DNA from: Macrotrachela quadricornifera | Lineage: Eukaryota; Rotifera; Eurotatoria; Philodinida; Philodinidae | Direction of reading: 5' to 3' | DNA length: 64,000 nt | Assembly: GCA_022393335.1 (NCBI GenBank) | Contig: JAJEKB010021185.1 | Span: forward strand, 539,782-603,781 | Part shown: one piece after another, positions 10,129 through 21,716 of the stretch | Position numbering within the stretch: position 1 is the stretch's first letter | Layout: every line of letters begins with the position of its first letter | Program-made: the position numbers and the translations under genes | Notes under the pieces: model-generated | The model's database searches: none | Seen by the model: the letters and a program-made list of their open reading frames with translations, nothing else | Told to the model about the DNA's origin: nothing

Positions 10129-10427
10129 CCCGACTTTTTCTGCTGTACATAACAAGTCTTTTACAGGACTGTTCTTCGCTGTGGGTCAGCCATCTGTAAC
10201 AAAAATTTTCTAGTCACGCGTTAAACCTCTAGGACAGGACTTTCACCAGTATGCGTCAAGCATTTTTAACAGGATTGTTCCTGCTATGCATTAGGTATTC
10301 GCCATAGGACTCTTCTCGCCGTCCATGATGCCTCTTTCATGAGACTTTTTCATCGTATCTGGAACCTTTGCTACAGAGCTTTTCCCGCCGCGTATCAGGC
10401 ATCTTCAGTGAGACTCTTCTCATCGAG
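10129..10427. repeat. ~35-bp minisatellite, about 8 diverged copies
   Basis: The landmark AGGACT/AGACTC followed by TTCTCGCCGT-like sequence recurs at 10165, 10236, 10271, 10306, 10342, 10375 and 10411 (a diverged unit lies near 10200). Spacing is 33-36. The unit is relatively GC-rich for the window. The overlapping short ORF is repeat-derived. Confidence 0.75.
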
Positions 10428-10429
10428 CT

Positions 10430-11170
10430 CAAGCTGATATCCTTACTCGCATCCACTTTGGACACGATCACTCTCCCGACTTTCCTTGGCACTCAAGGAA
10501 TGGATGCGGATAGTTCCGTGACGCCATCTCTCATGATCATTAAATACATAGCGAACAGACTTATAAAAATCTCAATCTGTACCGATCGGGGTGAAATTTC
10601 ATCCAGTCCATTCCGCGCACCCAGTTTGATGGTTCCAACCCCACGTCGACTTTCTTCAGGAGCTAAGGAAATAGTGTGGGAAGTTCTGTAATGCTACATA
10701 TCATAGAGACTGAATGCATAGCGAACATACAAACATTCTTCTTTATATATATAGATACATCATCGTTGCGTGTCAAGAAAAAGAACAAAAACGTTGTTTC
10801 TGTGAGTCATAGAGAACAGATGGATACACTATAGTTGTGAATCAAGGAAACACTTGTGTACATCTTTTTCTCTTATAACCTATTAGAAACCTCCAATTTT
10901 CACATTTAGACCAAAAAATTATCGATACAAAATGATTAATCTTAGAACCATAACAAATTCGCTAAACTTCTGGAAAATTGACGCAAAGTTCATTGCGATA
11001 GGACTTGAGTGAAATTTCATCCAGACGCCCCCTCTCTACTCCTATTAATGGTGACAACAGCCTTTAAAACTACCTCTCAACATAGGAAAGCATTGAGGAA
11101 ACTTTGGTAATGTTAGCTATCACAGCACTACCTGGGTGAGATTTCACCCTCACCCTCACCCACACCCCAA
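10430..11170. repeat. diverged direct repeats of ~160-190 bp
   Basis: A segment ending ACATAGCGAACAGAC (about 10460-10562) recurs ending GCATAGCGAACATAC (about 10645-10730). GGGTGAAATTTCATCCAG (10580) recurs as GAGTGAAATTTCATCCAGAC near 11007. The block ends in a CACCCTCACCCTCACCCACACC run at 11154. Copies are heavily mutated. No gene is recognised. Confidence 0.6.
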
Positions 11171-11199
11171 TAGACTTAAATGTGAAACTTTTGCATCTT

Positions 11200-13230
11200 T
11201 TTTCAGTTCACTAAAGCAATACGACATGTTTTAGATGAAGAATGCTGGAAAATTTCTAATTCTTTTCCAATATTAGACAATTGTTACACAAACTTTGTGG
11301 CTTTCATCCCAGCATTTTGAATAGAAGTGTTAGTTTTCCTTGGTTGTCGAGACATATTCTATTTTTTTGTTGCTAATTGACAGACTAATCATTTTCTAAT
11401 TGTTTTTTCCTGATATATTAGCATTTCTTTTCCTTTCATTACTTATTTAACTGTTAGCTTAGCTTGTCCTGCAAATGCATTCGATAAATCTACAGTGGAC
11501 TTCGGCAACTTATCGTGCATTCAGACATACAGAAGGACTTATCTAGAATATTTGATCCTGGGAATCATCCATAAATAAATTGGATTTACACTGAAATTAT
11601 TTATATACTGGTTCGCGACTTTTAGATCACCTCTTATTTATATACAAATCATTATTTTTTTTACAGTATCCAAGTCAATTCATAAGTGGAAGGCTAACTA
11701 ATAGACGTCGATAATCGATTGCTCGCTCATAAAATATTTCGCAAATGAGCATAAACTAATAAATTGAGATGCTTCTACATTTTTCGGGTCAGTTCAACAT
11801 GCATGACGAACGGTAATTGATATAAATTCCATTACAAACATAGTTTGAAAACAATAATAGTCAAAGGCTAGAGCAGTATTCCATTCAGTTCGACAAAAGA
11901 TACTTTACCATAAAGAGTACGTAAAATAGGTGGCTTAGTTTTTGAACTTTGCGTCTGAAGTTTTATTCTAAACCTCATAACCGTCCGCACACAATCAGGC
12001 GTGATTTTCTTGGATTGTGAACGAAATCAAACTATTAGTTGCTGAATGAAGCAGACATAAATAATGGAGCGATTGTCATTCAAAAGAAAAAGATGTTTCG
12101 GCAAACTTACAACGGTTTGCATGATTTATGCAATCTGACAATGTACTTTCTTTGGAAATAAAGGGATATATTTGAAAGGTTTGGTACACAAAATGCAAAA
12201 TTAAATCACTATCGTCATACGTGATTCCTTCAATAAATTCTGTTCGTGTATTTTTTTTCTTTGCTTTAGATTTTTGCTTCTCTTTCCGTTTGCGTTTTAT
12301 GATTCCTGATTAGGAGTGATCCTATTAAAAATCTACAGATTCTTACGAATTGGGAACTAATTTGGTTTAATCGTAACATAGTTAGAAGATTAGTTTGAGA
12401 AGAAGATAGAATGAGGATATTCACTAGTCGTAAGTGACGCTTTGTAGAGACTCTGATAAGCAATCCATCATTCATTTACAAGGTTAATATGATCTTCTCT
12501 TGTGTACAACTCTCGACGAAAGCTAAAATATTTTTGGAAAGAAGTATACTAACTGTAGCCCAAGCGACTAATGTCAGCACTTCATCAATGGCCCATAAAA
12601 GTCAAAATTGTTATCTACGATAAAGAAAGTGCGGATGCTTGATATTTTTCGAATTTGAAATTGATAGTCTTGCTGTTGGAAATCATAAAATGTGAAAAGT
12701 GTGTTCAGATTGAGGTAACTACAGCATCACACTTATTGAAAGAAATTATCTGACAATGATTCTCAAAATAAATAAAATGAATTTAGTCGAGGGTTAAGCG
12801 AATCATCGAGGATGAGGGTGAGAGTGAACTATTGAAACCAGTGTAATCTATAGCAAATTATTTCATTCGTTCAACCAGGCAGATGACACGACTAATCGCT
12901 TCAATCGAGACTATCTAAGAGTACAAATTTTTGACTTTCCTGAACCTTTTTGTTTTCTTTCAAAGAGTAAATTACAGATTGCTTGGTTTATGCAGATGTA
13001 CACTTCATTCTAATTCTCATTAGTGAATAGTTCCAGCGGCAAATTTAGATGAGAACCACTTGGGGCGATCGTTCTTAGTCCAAAAATTTTTTTTTTTGTT
13101 TTTTTCCAGCGGAAAAGACTAAAAAATAAGCTGATTCTACATTTTATAATCGTGATTTTCCTACATCGTAAAAGTCAGGATCCGCCACTGAATAGTTTGC
13201 TAACATAGTAACCTAACAACTCTGAAGTTT
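11200..13230. other. intergenic upstream of the PTPS gene
   Basis: No supported gene. A GAGGATGAGGGTGAGAGTGA string lies at about 12807. A pyrimidine/T-rich run occurs at 13084-13110. There is no clear core promoter for the downstream gene. Confidence 0.5.
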
Positions 13231-13240
13231 TAGATTAGTG

Positions 13241-13672
13241 ATGTCCCGCAAAGTCTATCTCACTCGACGTGAAACTTTTTCAACAGCACATCGCCTGCAT
13301 TCATCTCAGTTATCGGACGAAGAAAATCGCCAGATCTTCAGCCTTTGCAACAATCCTAATGGACATGGACACAACTATGTTCTCGAAGTGACTGTTTTTG
13401 GTCCTATAAATGAACGAACGGGCATGGTAATGAACATTACCGATTTGAAACGTGAAATTCAACAGCGTGTTCTGATTCTACTCGATCATAAACATTTAGA
13501 TTTAGATGTCAATTACTTTCGTGAAGGAAATATCGTTAGCACAACGGAAAACTTGGCTGTTTTCATTTGGACTCAATTAAAAGAGCCATTAGAAACGAAA
13601 TACAATGTGCAGTTGAATGAAGTTAAAATTTATGAAACAGAGAAGAATATTATTGTTTACAGAGGTGATTAA
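13241..13672 (+). CDS. PTS: 6-pyruvoyl-tetrahydropterin synthase (143 aa)
   Basis: Complete single-exon gene. The frame is open from an in-frame GTG at 13238, but the eukaryotic start is the ATG at 13241. The enzyme converts 7,8-dihydroneopterin triphosphate to 6-pyruvoyl-tetrahydropterin, the second step of BH4 synthesis. The Zn ligands are His17 (TAHRLH), His42 and His44 (NPNGHGHNY). The catalytic Cys36 precedes them (SLCNNPNGHGH). The Asp82/His83 pair (LLDHKHLD) and the C-terminal YETEKN glutamate are present. Length matches animal PTPS (about 145 aa), so there is no truncation. Folds of this family form a hexamer; likely cytosolic. GTP cyclohydrolase I, the preceding step, is encoded 8 kb downstream on the same strand. 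Confidence 0.96.
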   Translation: MSRKVYLTRRETFSTAHRLHSSQLSDEENRQIFSLCNNPNGHGHNYVLEVTVFGPINERTGMVMNITDLKREIQQRVLILLDHKHLDLDVNYFREGNIVSTTENLAVFIWTQLKEPLETKYNVQLNEVKIYETEKNIIVYRGD

Positions 13673-14229
13673 ACAATTTTTGTGAATGAAATTAATGAAC
13701 TCTACTATACTCTATATCTTGTCGATCAGAAAAAGAGCCACATTGTATTCATTGCATTTTTCTCTCGTGCTTTACAAAAAGAAAATATACTAACTGAATC
13801 GTTGCACACCTACAAAAACAGAAAAAACGAATACGGTCTACGGTATCCTTGATAAGGTACCCTGCCTAGGATATCTTTCCTAGTCGCCTTTGTAATTAAT
13901 CATCCTCGCAAAATTATCTTGCATAAATGGTCTTTAGAATGAATGTACTTGGTGGAGATGTCATCCTAAAATTATTCCTTTTAATGGAAACTCCTGAGCC
14001 AAAATGTCCTGTTGTTTGAAATATCGCATTGTTGAAACGTGTAGGATGCCATGTTTTTTGTCGAAACACATTTTGTCGACAAAGCGTTTCATCGACGTAC
14101 GATAAGTACTTCGTTTCTTTCTTTCCTCTTGCTGTTATAAAAAGTTTAGGCACGTTTGTCCTTCGTTTTGAAATTTATTCGGCTGTAATACTAAGAATCA
14201 GCAAGGGCTGCGCAAATACATAGCGACTG

Positions 14230-14510
14230 TGTAAAGTGAAAAAAACCTAGAATCCAAACCTTGTAAAGTCAATTTTATATCATGTAAAGTGAAAAAAAGT
14301 TTAGAATCCGAACCGTGTAAAGTCAATTTTCAGTTATGTAAAATCAAAGATGTCTAGTGTTCGCGTTCTGCAGTACCCTCAAATAGAGAGATGTATTGTG
14401 TTCGTGCTCCATACCACTCTCATATCGCGAGATCTGTCGTGTTGATATTCCGTGGTACCGTTACATAGAGAGATATATGTCAGAATCTACTATTATATTC
14501 TCTCTGTTAG
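14230..14510. repeat. two adjacent short tandem repeats (53-bp and ~41-bp units)
   Basis: GTAAAGTGAAAAAAA...TAGAATCC.AACC units start at 14231 and 14284 (period 53), each followed by a GTAAAGTCAATTTT half. Then GTACC(C/G)T..ATAGAGAGAT-type units start near 14372, 14413 and 14454 (period 41). The whole is non-coding. Confidence 0.7.
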
Positions 14511-14849
14511 AGATCTGTTCTTTACATGTTCACCGGCACGCTCACTGAGACTTATATATTACAGTACTATACCGTGGAAATCCAAATAAATGACATACAG
14601 TGAAGTGTATCTTTTTCTTCTTCATATACGATCCCAACATTGTATACATGTCTGTTAGCGGTTATTTATGTTTCGCGCATTTCTAATGAAAAGAAACTGA
14701 AATGCATGATTATTATCCTCTCTTAATTTTATAAGCTCGATACAACACGCGTGATATTGTACAGGGGGTGCAAAGGTCAGTTTACCCAAAAAGAAATTAA
14801 ATATCTCCATTACGGGTCGAGCAAACGAACTGATTTTTTACCACTAATA

Positions 14850-15759
14850 CTCAGGGCATACCACAAGTAGTGAGCTTGATACTTTATTCTCGTATAGAAG
14901 GCTTGGAGAAATTTTCTTTTTTTACCAATAGATAGAGCGTGTTTCACTCTATTTTTCTATGCTATTTGATCAATATGAAACTGTTATCATAATAATAAAA
15001 TTTCGATAAGATCGGTTTCTGTCGCATATGTGCTGGTAGCATGAAACCTCGTGTGTATTTTTGGAATAACTTTTGATGGTAAGAAGATAGAGAACTGCGG
15101 TTTTCGCTGTTGAAAAGAGGAGATAAAGACGCATCGAACCATATATTATCGATTTTTCTAACATGATTTCTGACGGTTTTTTTATTCAATTTTCTAACCG
15201 TTGGAAAAACGCTTGTTTCATGAAAAAAAGAAAAAGCAAAAAATTTGATAGAATATCCTAGTAGAGGTTCGTCTAGAATAGGTATTACCCATAAATAATT
15301 AAATTTAAAGAGCTGAGTCTTTCGCAGTTAGTAGATCTTCGATTAACGGTTTGCATGTGAACACGGTTATTGAAAATTTACTGTAAACAACTCATGGAAT
15401 AGATTTGCTCTTTAAAAGGTGAGCTAAAACCTTACAAAAAGCAGGTTAGAAAAATCAGTAATACATAGTTTGATGCATCTTCATCTCCTCTTTCCAACGG
15501 CGAAAACCGCAGTTCTCTATCCTGTTACCATCAAAAGTTATTCGAAAAATACTCACAAGCATTCATGTTCATGCTACCAGCGTATATGCGACAAAAACAG
15601 ATTTTATCGAAATTTTATTATTATGATAACAGTTTAATAGTGACCAAATAGCATAGAACAATAGAGTGAAACACGCTCTATCTATTAGTAAAAAAAATTT
15701 CTCGAAGCCTTCTATACGAGAATAAAGTATCAGGCTCACTACTTTTGGTATGCCCTAAA
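14850..15759. mobile_element. ~910-bp MITE with ~300-bp inverted arms
   Basis: The termini are CTCAGGGCATACCAC on the left and the complement of TTTAGGGCATACCAAAAG on the right, flanked by TA dinucleotides, which would fit a Tc1/mariner-type TSD. The arms run about 14850-15165 and 15465-15759 and include GATAGAGCGTGTTTCACTCT and GAGAACTGCGGTTTTCGC. The arm core resembles the arm of the 20160-21417 element. The interior has no transposase. Confidence 0.8.
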
Positions 15760-15764
15760 TATAT

Positions 15765-17935
15765 AAAAAAAAACACTTGATTTTCCTATAAAAGTAGTTT
15801 TTTTATTATTTCTACTACCATACATGTTATAAAATACGCTTATTTAATTCAGCTTTCCATGTTGTATCCATTGAATATATTTTGAAGCATGCAAGGTAAT
15901 AGAAATAATGAAAAGAAATTAATTTTATGAAAAAATTTAATATTTTCTTTTCAGATAGAAAATGTGAGATTTTTAACATTTTTTAAAGTATAGAATTTTT
16001 CAAATTTTTTTTAGTTCGATATTATAAAGTTTACAAAACCCTTACTATTTAGTACCAATAAACCCTATTTTTGACGCGCTTTCATTTGGTATAAAATTCA
16101 TTATATACACGTCTCTGAAGTAATATTATTTCCTATCTTATATCTTGGGGTATCAACACGACTGCTAATGCCCATATATATATACATCCAATAGAAAATC
16201 AGAATATTCTCGAAAAACAGGATTAGAAGAGAAGAGAAGAGAGAAATGATGAGATCACTGCACCTAAACAACAACAACAAAGGATATTTGAAAAGAATTT
16301 ATAAGAGAAAAAGAAAGAAAGAAAAGAAATGTATAAGATGAGAAATCCAGGCGTTTATGAACATAATGACGCTATATTTTTAATATTTTAATGTGAACTA
16401 AACACGTTTTTCTTCACAGAAAAAATAGTTGGGATGAAGTATGCCCTACTATCCTTAAAGGGTTAATGAAGCTTTAATCCGGTTATTCTCTTTGATATCA
16501 AAAAGATAAATTTATCTCTTTCTATGTTTGATAGTAATGTTCAGAATTTATCTCTATTCGTTAGAAATTGCACTAATAAAACAATTTTTGGTTTTTTTGT
16601 CCATGTTGATTCTATACCAAATAAATTCAATCTTATGATAATTCCGTTTTTTGCCAAATCGAATTGAAATAATCGTGTGACTGTTAAGAATCAATCACAG
16701 TTGCCACCATTCAAATTATTAATAGGCATTGGTATGGCAGCTCTTAATATGCAATTAAAAAGCTGAAAAAATGCGCAGGTAAATATTTTTCTGTTGAAGT
16801 CCATAAAATGCAAATGAAACGAAAAAAAATGAAATGCGCAGGCATCTATTGACATACTGAAGTATATAAAAATAAAATTGAAGGCCGCGTACATTTATAA
16901 AAAAAATACAGAATACATAGTTGTGCATATAAGAGGCATAGTTTTTATTTTCTCTCACTTGGATGTCCAACGTAAAGTTTTTTTTGAAATAACTACTGTC
17001 CTAATCGAGTAAAATTTTCAAGGTTTGTATCACATCTCTCTATTTTAAAGGTAAGTGTTCCTGAGTTATTACTAGAAAACAAGCAAACATATCTTAAGTC
17101 ACATTAATCTATACATCTTCTAATCTGACGCAGTAAATGGCATAAAATAGATTTACTCGCAACTTAGCATACATAATCTTTTTTGAGAAAAGAAAATTAA
17201 CAAAACTGTCACTTCCTTTTTTTTCGTCTTCAATGTATATTTATCCATCTTCAGAACAGTTTGTTTCTATGTACCAATGATCATATTTTAATCGCATACA
17301 AATGTATGATCTAGGTCACTCTTTTTCATACAATACTTCGATTAATCATGTCGCGATTATAAATAATGCTGCTACTGGTTTATGAAAATCAACAATGCAG
17401 TAAGAAATCAGATGTACAGCTAGTGAGGAAACATATTTAACTGTCAGCCGTCATTTAAATCCATATTTTAGTTACGAGTAGGGCTCACAAGAGAATATTC
17501 CCAGGTGTTAATCTGCTTTTCAGCCGAGGTTTCGCACATTTTGTAGATTTCAGTAGACCGTATCTATGATAAAAAAAAGCTTGTCAGCACGGCCCCTTTG
17601 GGACCAAAATGTGGAACTCACATATCTTTAAACAATTAGGCTTCAGCCAAATAAACGTAGGAATCAATTTCTGCATCGTGCCTGTCTGTAATGGAGTATC
17701 TGTAATAGAGGTCGCTTGTAATGAAGGGGAAAGGGGAAGACAAAAATTTCACCTTAAAACTTACACTCACATTTTTATATATGAGTTCCACAAAAAATTT
17801 CTGGTTTCTGGCTTGTTTCTAAGAGGATATCAAAATTCTAGTAAATTTTCTCAATAACATACTCATATTAGCAACAAAGCTATATTTTCGAATTTTTACC
17901 TCAAACTTTTCCTGCATAAAAGTCTCAGATACACT
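15765..17935. other. intergenic, no gene recognised
   Basis: Low-GC sequence with purine-rich runs (16225-16330). Several short ORFs lack any motif. Nothing supported. Confidence 0.5.
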
Positions 17936-17939
17936 AGTT

Positions 17940-18232
17940 TGTATAAAAAATTTCAGAATTTTTAAACAAAGTCTCTTGAACATACAAAGATTTGAAAAAA
18001 TTGCATACTGTATGTATTATTTATGAAAAAAGGAACTGTACCTTGATAGTTTCATATCTGACAGAAAATTTATTGAAAAATTCTGAGATTTTTTTCAGTA
18101 AATTATTCTAACTAAGGCTTTTATGTAGGCAAAGTTATAGGTCAAAATTCGAAAGCATAGCTTTGGTACCAATGTGTATATACTATAGAGAAAATTCACT
18201 AGAAGGTCGATATCTCCTCAGAAATAAGCCAT
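17940..18232. mobile_element. dispersed palindromic repeat, copy 2
   Basis: A diverged same-orientation copy of the element at 5425-5712. It shares GATAGTTTCATATCTGA, an inverted core around TTTATTGAAAAATTCTGAGA, and CTATAGAGAAAATTCACTAG. Confidence 0.65.
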
Positions 18233-18244
18233 GTATGTTAAACT

Positions 18245-18722
18245 TGAAAGTTGAATTCAACTATTCAACCATTCTAATTTTGAAGTATTCAAGCTCTCAA
18301 CCTTAAAGAAGGCACAGGTGAGGGTAGGAGGAGAATTCTTTTAAGGGACGGACACAAGGTATTGTGTTAACGTGTATAAGTGTATTGAAGCACCTATATC
18401 ATTTATGTTTATTTCACTGATGTACACAATACAAAACTTATGTAATTGAAGTATATATATATATATGAATATCACTGATAATGATAAAAGTGGGGATTGC
18501 TTCAGAGAGTATGTAGGAGGAAAGAAGATTAATGTTGAAGAAAGCATGAAGAACTTGTTGGAATCTTATGTTCACACATGATTTTCCTACGTAACAAGGG
18601 TGAGGGTGACAGTGCAACTCTTGAGGAAAGGGGCACCAGATGAGAATGAGTGCGGAACTCTCTGAGAAATAGTTGAATACAAGAATCGTTGAATAGTTAA
18701 ATAGTTGAAATTTCAACTTTTA
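18245..18722. mobile_element. ~480-bp element with ~35-bp terminal inverted repeats
   Basis: Left GAAAGTTGAATTCAACTATT is complementary to right AATAGTTGAAATTTCAACTTT, with further pairing around CAACCATTCT/AGAATCGTTG. The interior contains GGGTGAGGGTGACAGTGCAA. There is no coding capacity. The class is unknown. Confidence 0.55.
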
Positions 18723-19273
18723 GGTTTGTCACTACTTTCAGACTGTATGAAAGAAAATCGCTTCCTAACCCCTAGATCGGCACGGATACATATTATAGTT
18801 TGCTTTTATAATACTGAACAAATATCCTGCTGAAGCCGGATTGGATAGTAGCTTTTTCAGATAAACCAATACTGCTTCAGCAAGACCTTTTTTCCACTAT
18901 TGTAAGAAGGAAACATAGTATTGCCTGCGCTATTCATAGAGTTTGCAGAGAACTTCTTTCATATGACCGCAACAAGATCATATTTTACTTTCATAAAAGT
19001 GGGGAAAAAAACTTGTTGAAAAGAAAACTAACCTTTCAATAGTGAGTGCCTCAAAATCAAAAAATCTGAGAAACTGTACTGCGATTCAGATTTATTGATC
19101 TTGATGACTTTTAATTAAACTCTGTACAATATTGTTAGTTTTGAGAAATAACTTTTCTCTAGATGAAAGATCGATCTTATATATTTTTTGTCACGCAGCC
19201 ATCGCGTAACGATTAAAGTAATGGGAACTTCCTCTCTTTAGTTCCAGAAGATCAGTTCATATCATAATAGCTG

Positions 19274-19782
19274 TAGTAAATTATGAATACTCTGAAAATA
19301 ATTAGGGTCCATAGTTTATTGAACTCGAGATACTGTGTTTATACAGTATTTCTTCTCAGGATGCCTTAGTTTCTCTCAAGAACAAAAAAAAATTGATTTT
19401 CGAATTGTGATTTGAAACTTTCCATAGAATGAAGTCTCAGCAAGAACAGTTTATTGTTAAATGTTTCAGATCTTTTCGTTTTTCCTATCCTGAAATACAA
19501 TTATAGTAATAGTATATCTTTTACATCACTTATATATGTCGGAAGATTCTATGTCCGTATTTCAGGATAAGAACAAAAAAAGATCTGAATCTCTAACAAT
19601 AAATTATTTTCGTTGGGACTTTTCTCTGTGAAAAATTTCAAGTCGATATTCAAAAATCAATTTTTCTTTTGTGTTCCTGAAGGAAACCAAGGAATTCTGC
19701 GAGAAGATACCGTACAAATGCGATATCTCAAATCTGAGAAGGTATGGGTCCAAACTCTTTTCTGAGTATTCATAATTCACTA
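19274..19782. mobile_element. ~510-bp MITE with ~230-bp inverted arms
   Basis: The termini are TAGTAAATTATGAATACTC and the complement of GAGTATTCATAATTCACTA. The arms (about 19274-19505 and 19555-19782) share TCAGATCTTTTCGTTTTTCC/GAACAAAAAAAGATCTGA and ATCCTGAAATAC/GTATTTCAGGAT. The loop is about 50 bp. Non-coding. Confidence 0.8.
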
Positions 19783-20159
19783 GAGACTATATGATACACA
19801 TAGTTACAACTGAAAAGTAATTGATCGGTTGTAAGTTCCTCTTCATAAACTAAATTCACTTGTCAGTTGTATGACTTCATGTTAATATATTGTTGGCAAT
19901 TTATAGCGTGTCGCATGCGCGACTATTGAATGAGCTAAGCTCCCCAAAAATCTCTTTTTTGTCCTTAAATAATATCGTAGTGGAAAACTAAAGTGAAATT
20001 TGCAATTAACACATAGAATAGCATCGAGTAATACGCAACAAAATGAATTTCATAATAAAAATATTCTTTCAAAAATACAGCAACGAACTGTCATAGGTGC
20101 TTTTTGCAGAATTTTTTTGCCCAAAAAAGTAATTTATTTACTTAAAGATGGTTCTCTAA

Positions 20160-21417
20160 CGAGGGAACTATCCCAAGTGTTAATCACGGATTGAAACGGG
20201 AACTATACCATTCGATAGAGCTCGACGAGCTGATCACGGTGGTTATAATCGTTTTTCCCCATAGGCCTTTTTTATATAATTTCTCTGATCATATTTCTCT
20301 AAGGAAATGTAATATATGGCCGTCCAATCGATCATTTCGTATAAACATATCGCCTTTGAACTCTTCGCAGTGTTCAAACTTGATGTTTTACTTCTTTCCT
20401 ATACGTTAAACATTGGTATTTATGTCATATGAACGTTAAGAACAGTATAGATGATAGTGCTGATTCCTCTTTGTTCATAGGTTATTCTACAGGGTGTCCC
20501 AAAAGTTACTCGGCAGTCTTTGATTAGTAATAGCTTTTGATAGAAAAGGGCTAGAGAATTGCGGTTTTTACCATTCGAATGGACGCGTTTAGCTCCATAT
20601 TTTTACGTATTATTTAGTAACGTGGATTGATCGCATAATAATCAGTCGATAATCTTCAAAAAACGAATGATAGTGTTCTAATTGTAGAATATATAGAAAA
20701 CTATTATTCAAAAATTAACGTTTCACATTCATGAAGAGGAATGCATTGAGATAGGAGGCGACCACAGAATAGAAAGAGAAAAAGCACGCAGAACACAATA
20801 CGTGCTGAAAGAATATACGAACAACAATATCTAGCGATTGTTAATCCACTAGAGGTGCACAGTCGATAGCTACTGTTAAAAGTTAGCAAAATTTCATTTG
20901 AAGGAAGGGAGATTATTTTGAAGATTATCGACTGATTATTATGCGATCAATCCACGTTACTAAATAATACGTAAAAATATGGAGCTAAACGCGTCCATTC
21001 GAATGGTAAAAACCGCAATTCTCTAGCCCTTTTCTATCAAAAGCTATTACTAATCAAAGACTGCCGAGTAACTTTTGGGACACCCTGTAGAATAACCTAT
21101 GAACAAAGAGGAATCAGCACTATCATCTATACTGTTCTTAACGTTCATATGACATAAATACCAATGTTTAACGTATAGGAAAGAAGTAAAACATCAAGTT
21201 TGAACACTGCGAAGAGTTCAAAGGCGATATGTTTATACGAAATGATCGATTGGACGGCCATATATTACATTTCCTTAGAGAAATATGATCAGAGAAATTA
21301 TATAAAAAAGGCCTATGGGGAAAAACGATTATAACCACCGTGATCAGCTCGTCGAGCTCTATCGAATGGTATAGTTCCCGTTTCAATCCGTGATTAACAC
21401 TTGGGATAGTTCCCTCG
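20160..21417. mobile_element. PIF/Harbinger-type MITE with 502-bp near-identical arms
   Basis: The element starts CGAGGGAACTATCCCAAG and ends with its complement. It is flanked by TAA on both sides (20157-20159, 21418-21420). A 3-bp TWA TSD is typical of PIF/Harbinger elements. The arms 20160-20661 and 20916-21417 appear essentially perfect inverted copies, so identical 72-codon ORFs occur on both strands; these are artefacts. Within each arm, at symmetric positions 20490 and 21087, lies CAGGGTGTCCCAAAAGT next to TA, a mariner-like terminus. It ends 296 bp upstream of the GTP cyclohydrolase I ATG. Arm identity suggests a recent insertion or conversion. Confidence 0.88.
20490..21087. mobile_element. 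possible inner mariner-type MITE sharing the same symmetry axis
   Basis: CAGGGTGTCCCAAAAGTTAC and its exact inverse bound this interval, each adjacent to TA. It could be a Tc1/mariner-type element nested at the centre of the larger palindrome, or just a part of its arms. The arm segment near GCTAGAGAATTGCGGTTTTT resembles the arm of the 14850-15759 element. Confidence 0.5.
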
Positions 21418-21716
21418 TAAGTAGAAAGTAACCATTCCTAAACGACAAAAACTCGCTTAACAACACGTAAGTTACACGGCTGCTTACTCTGCGAAAGTTC
21501 CTCACTGTATTTTGCTATCTGGACAGATGCTCTAAGCTAGTTAAACTGGAAGAAATCTCGAATCTCTAGTTTTCATTGGAGTGTACTATCATGGACGTTA
21601 ATATTTACTATTTTCTAATATTAATTTTGAATTTTCTAGATCTAAAAACATAATCAGAATAAAATCCAATACGAGATCATTTTTAATATATCCAACAGCA
21701 TCAATCAATATATTCA

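Noticed and set aside
11195..11360. Minus-strand segment starting ATGTCTCGACAACCAAGG that looked like a transposase N-terminus
   Set aside because: The frame stops after about 23 codons and no family motif follows.
13238..13240. GTG start for PTPS and TTG start for the GPCR (39401)
   Set aside because: Non-ATG starts are bacterial conventions; the next in-frame ATG was used for these nuclear eukaryotic genes.
20191..21386. Two identical 72-codon ORFs on opposite strands
   Set aside because: They are mirror copies inside the inverted arms of a MITE and have no protein features.
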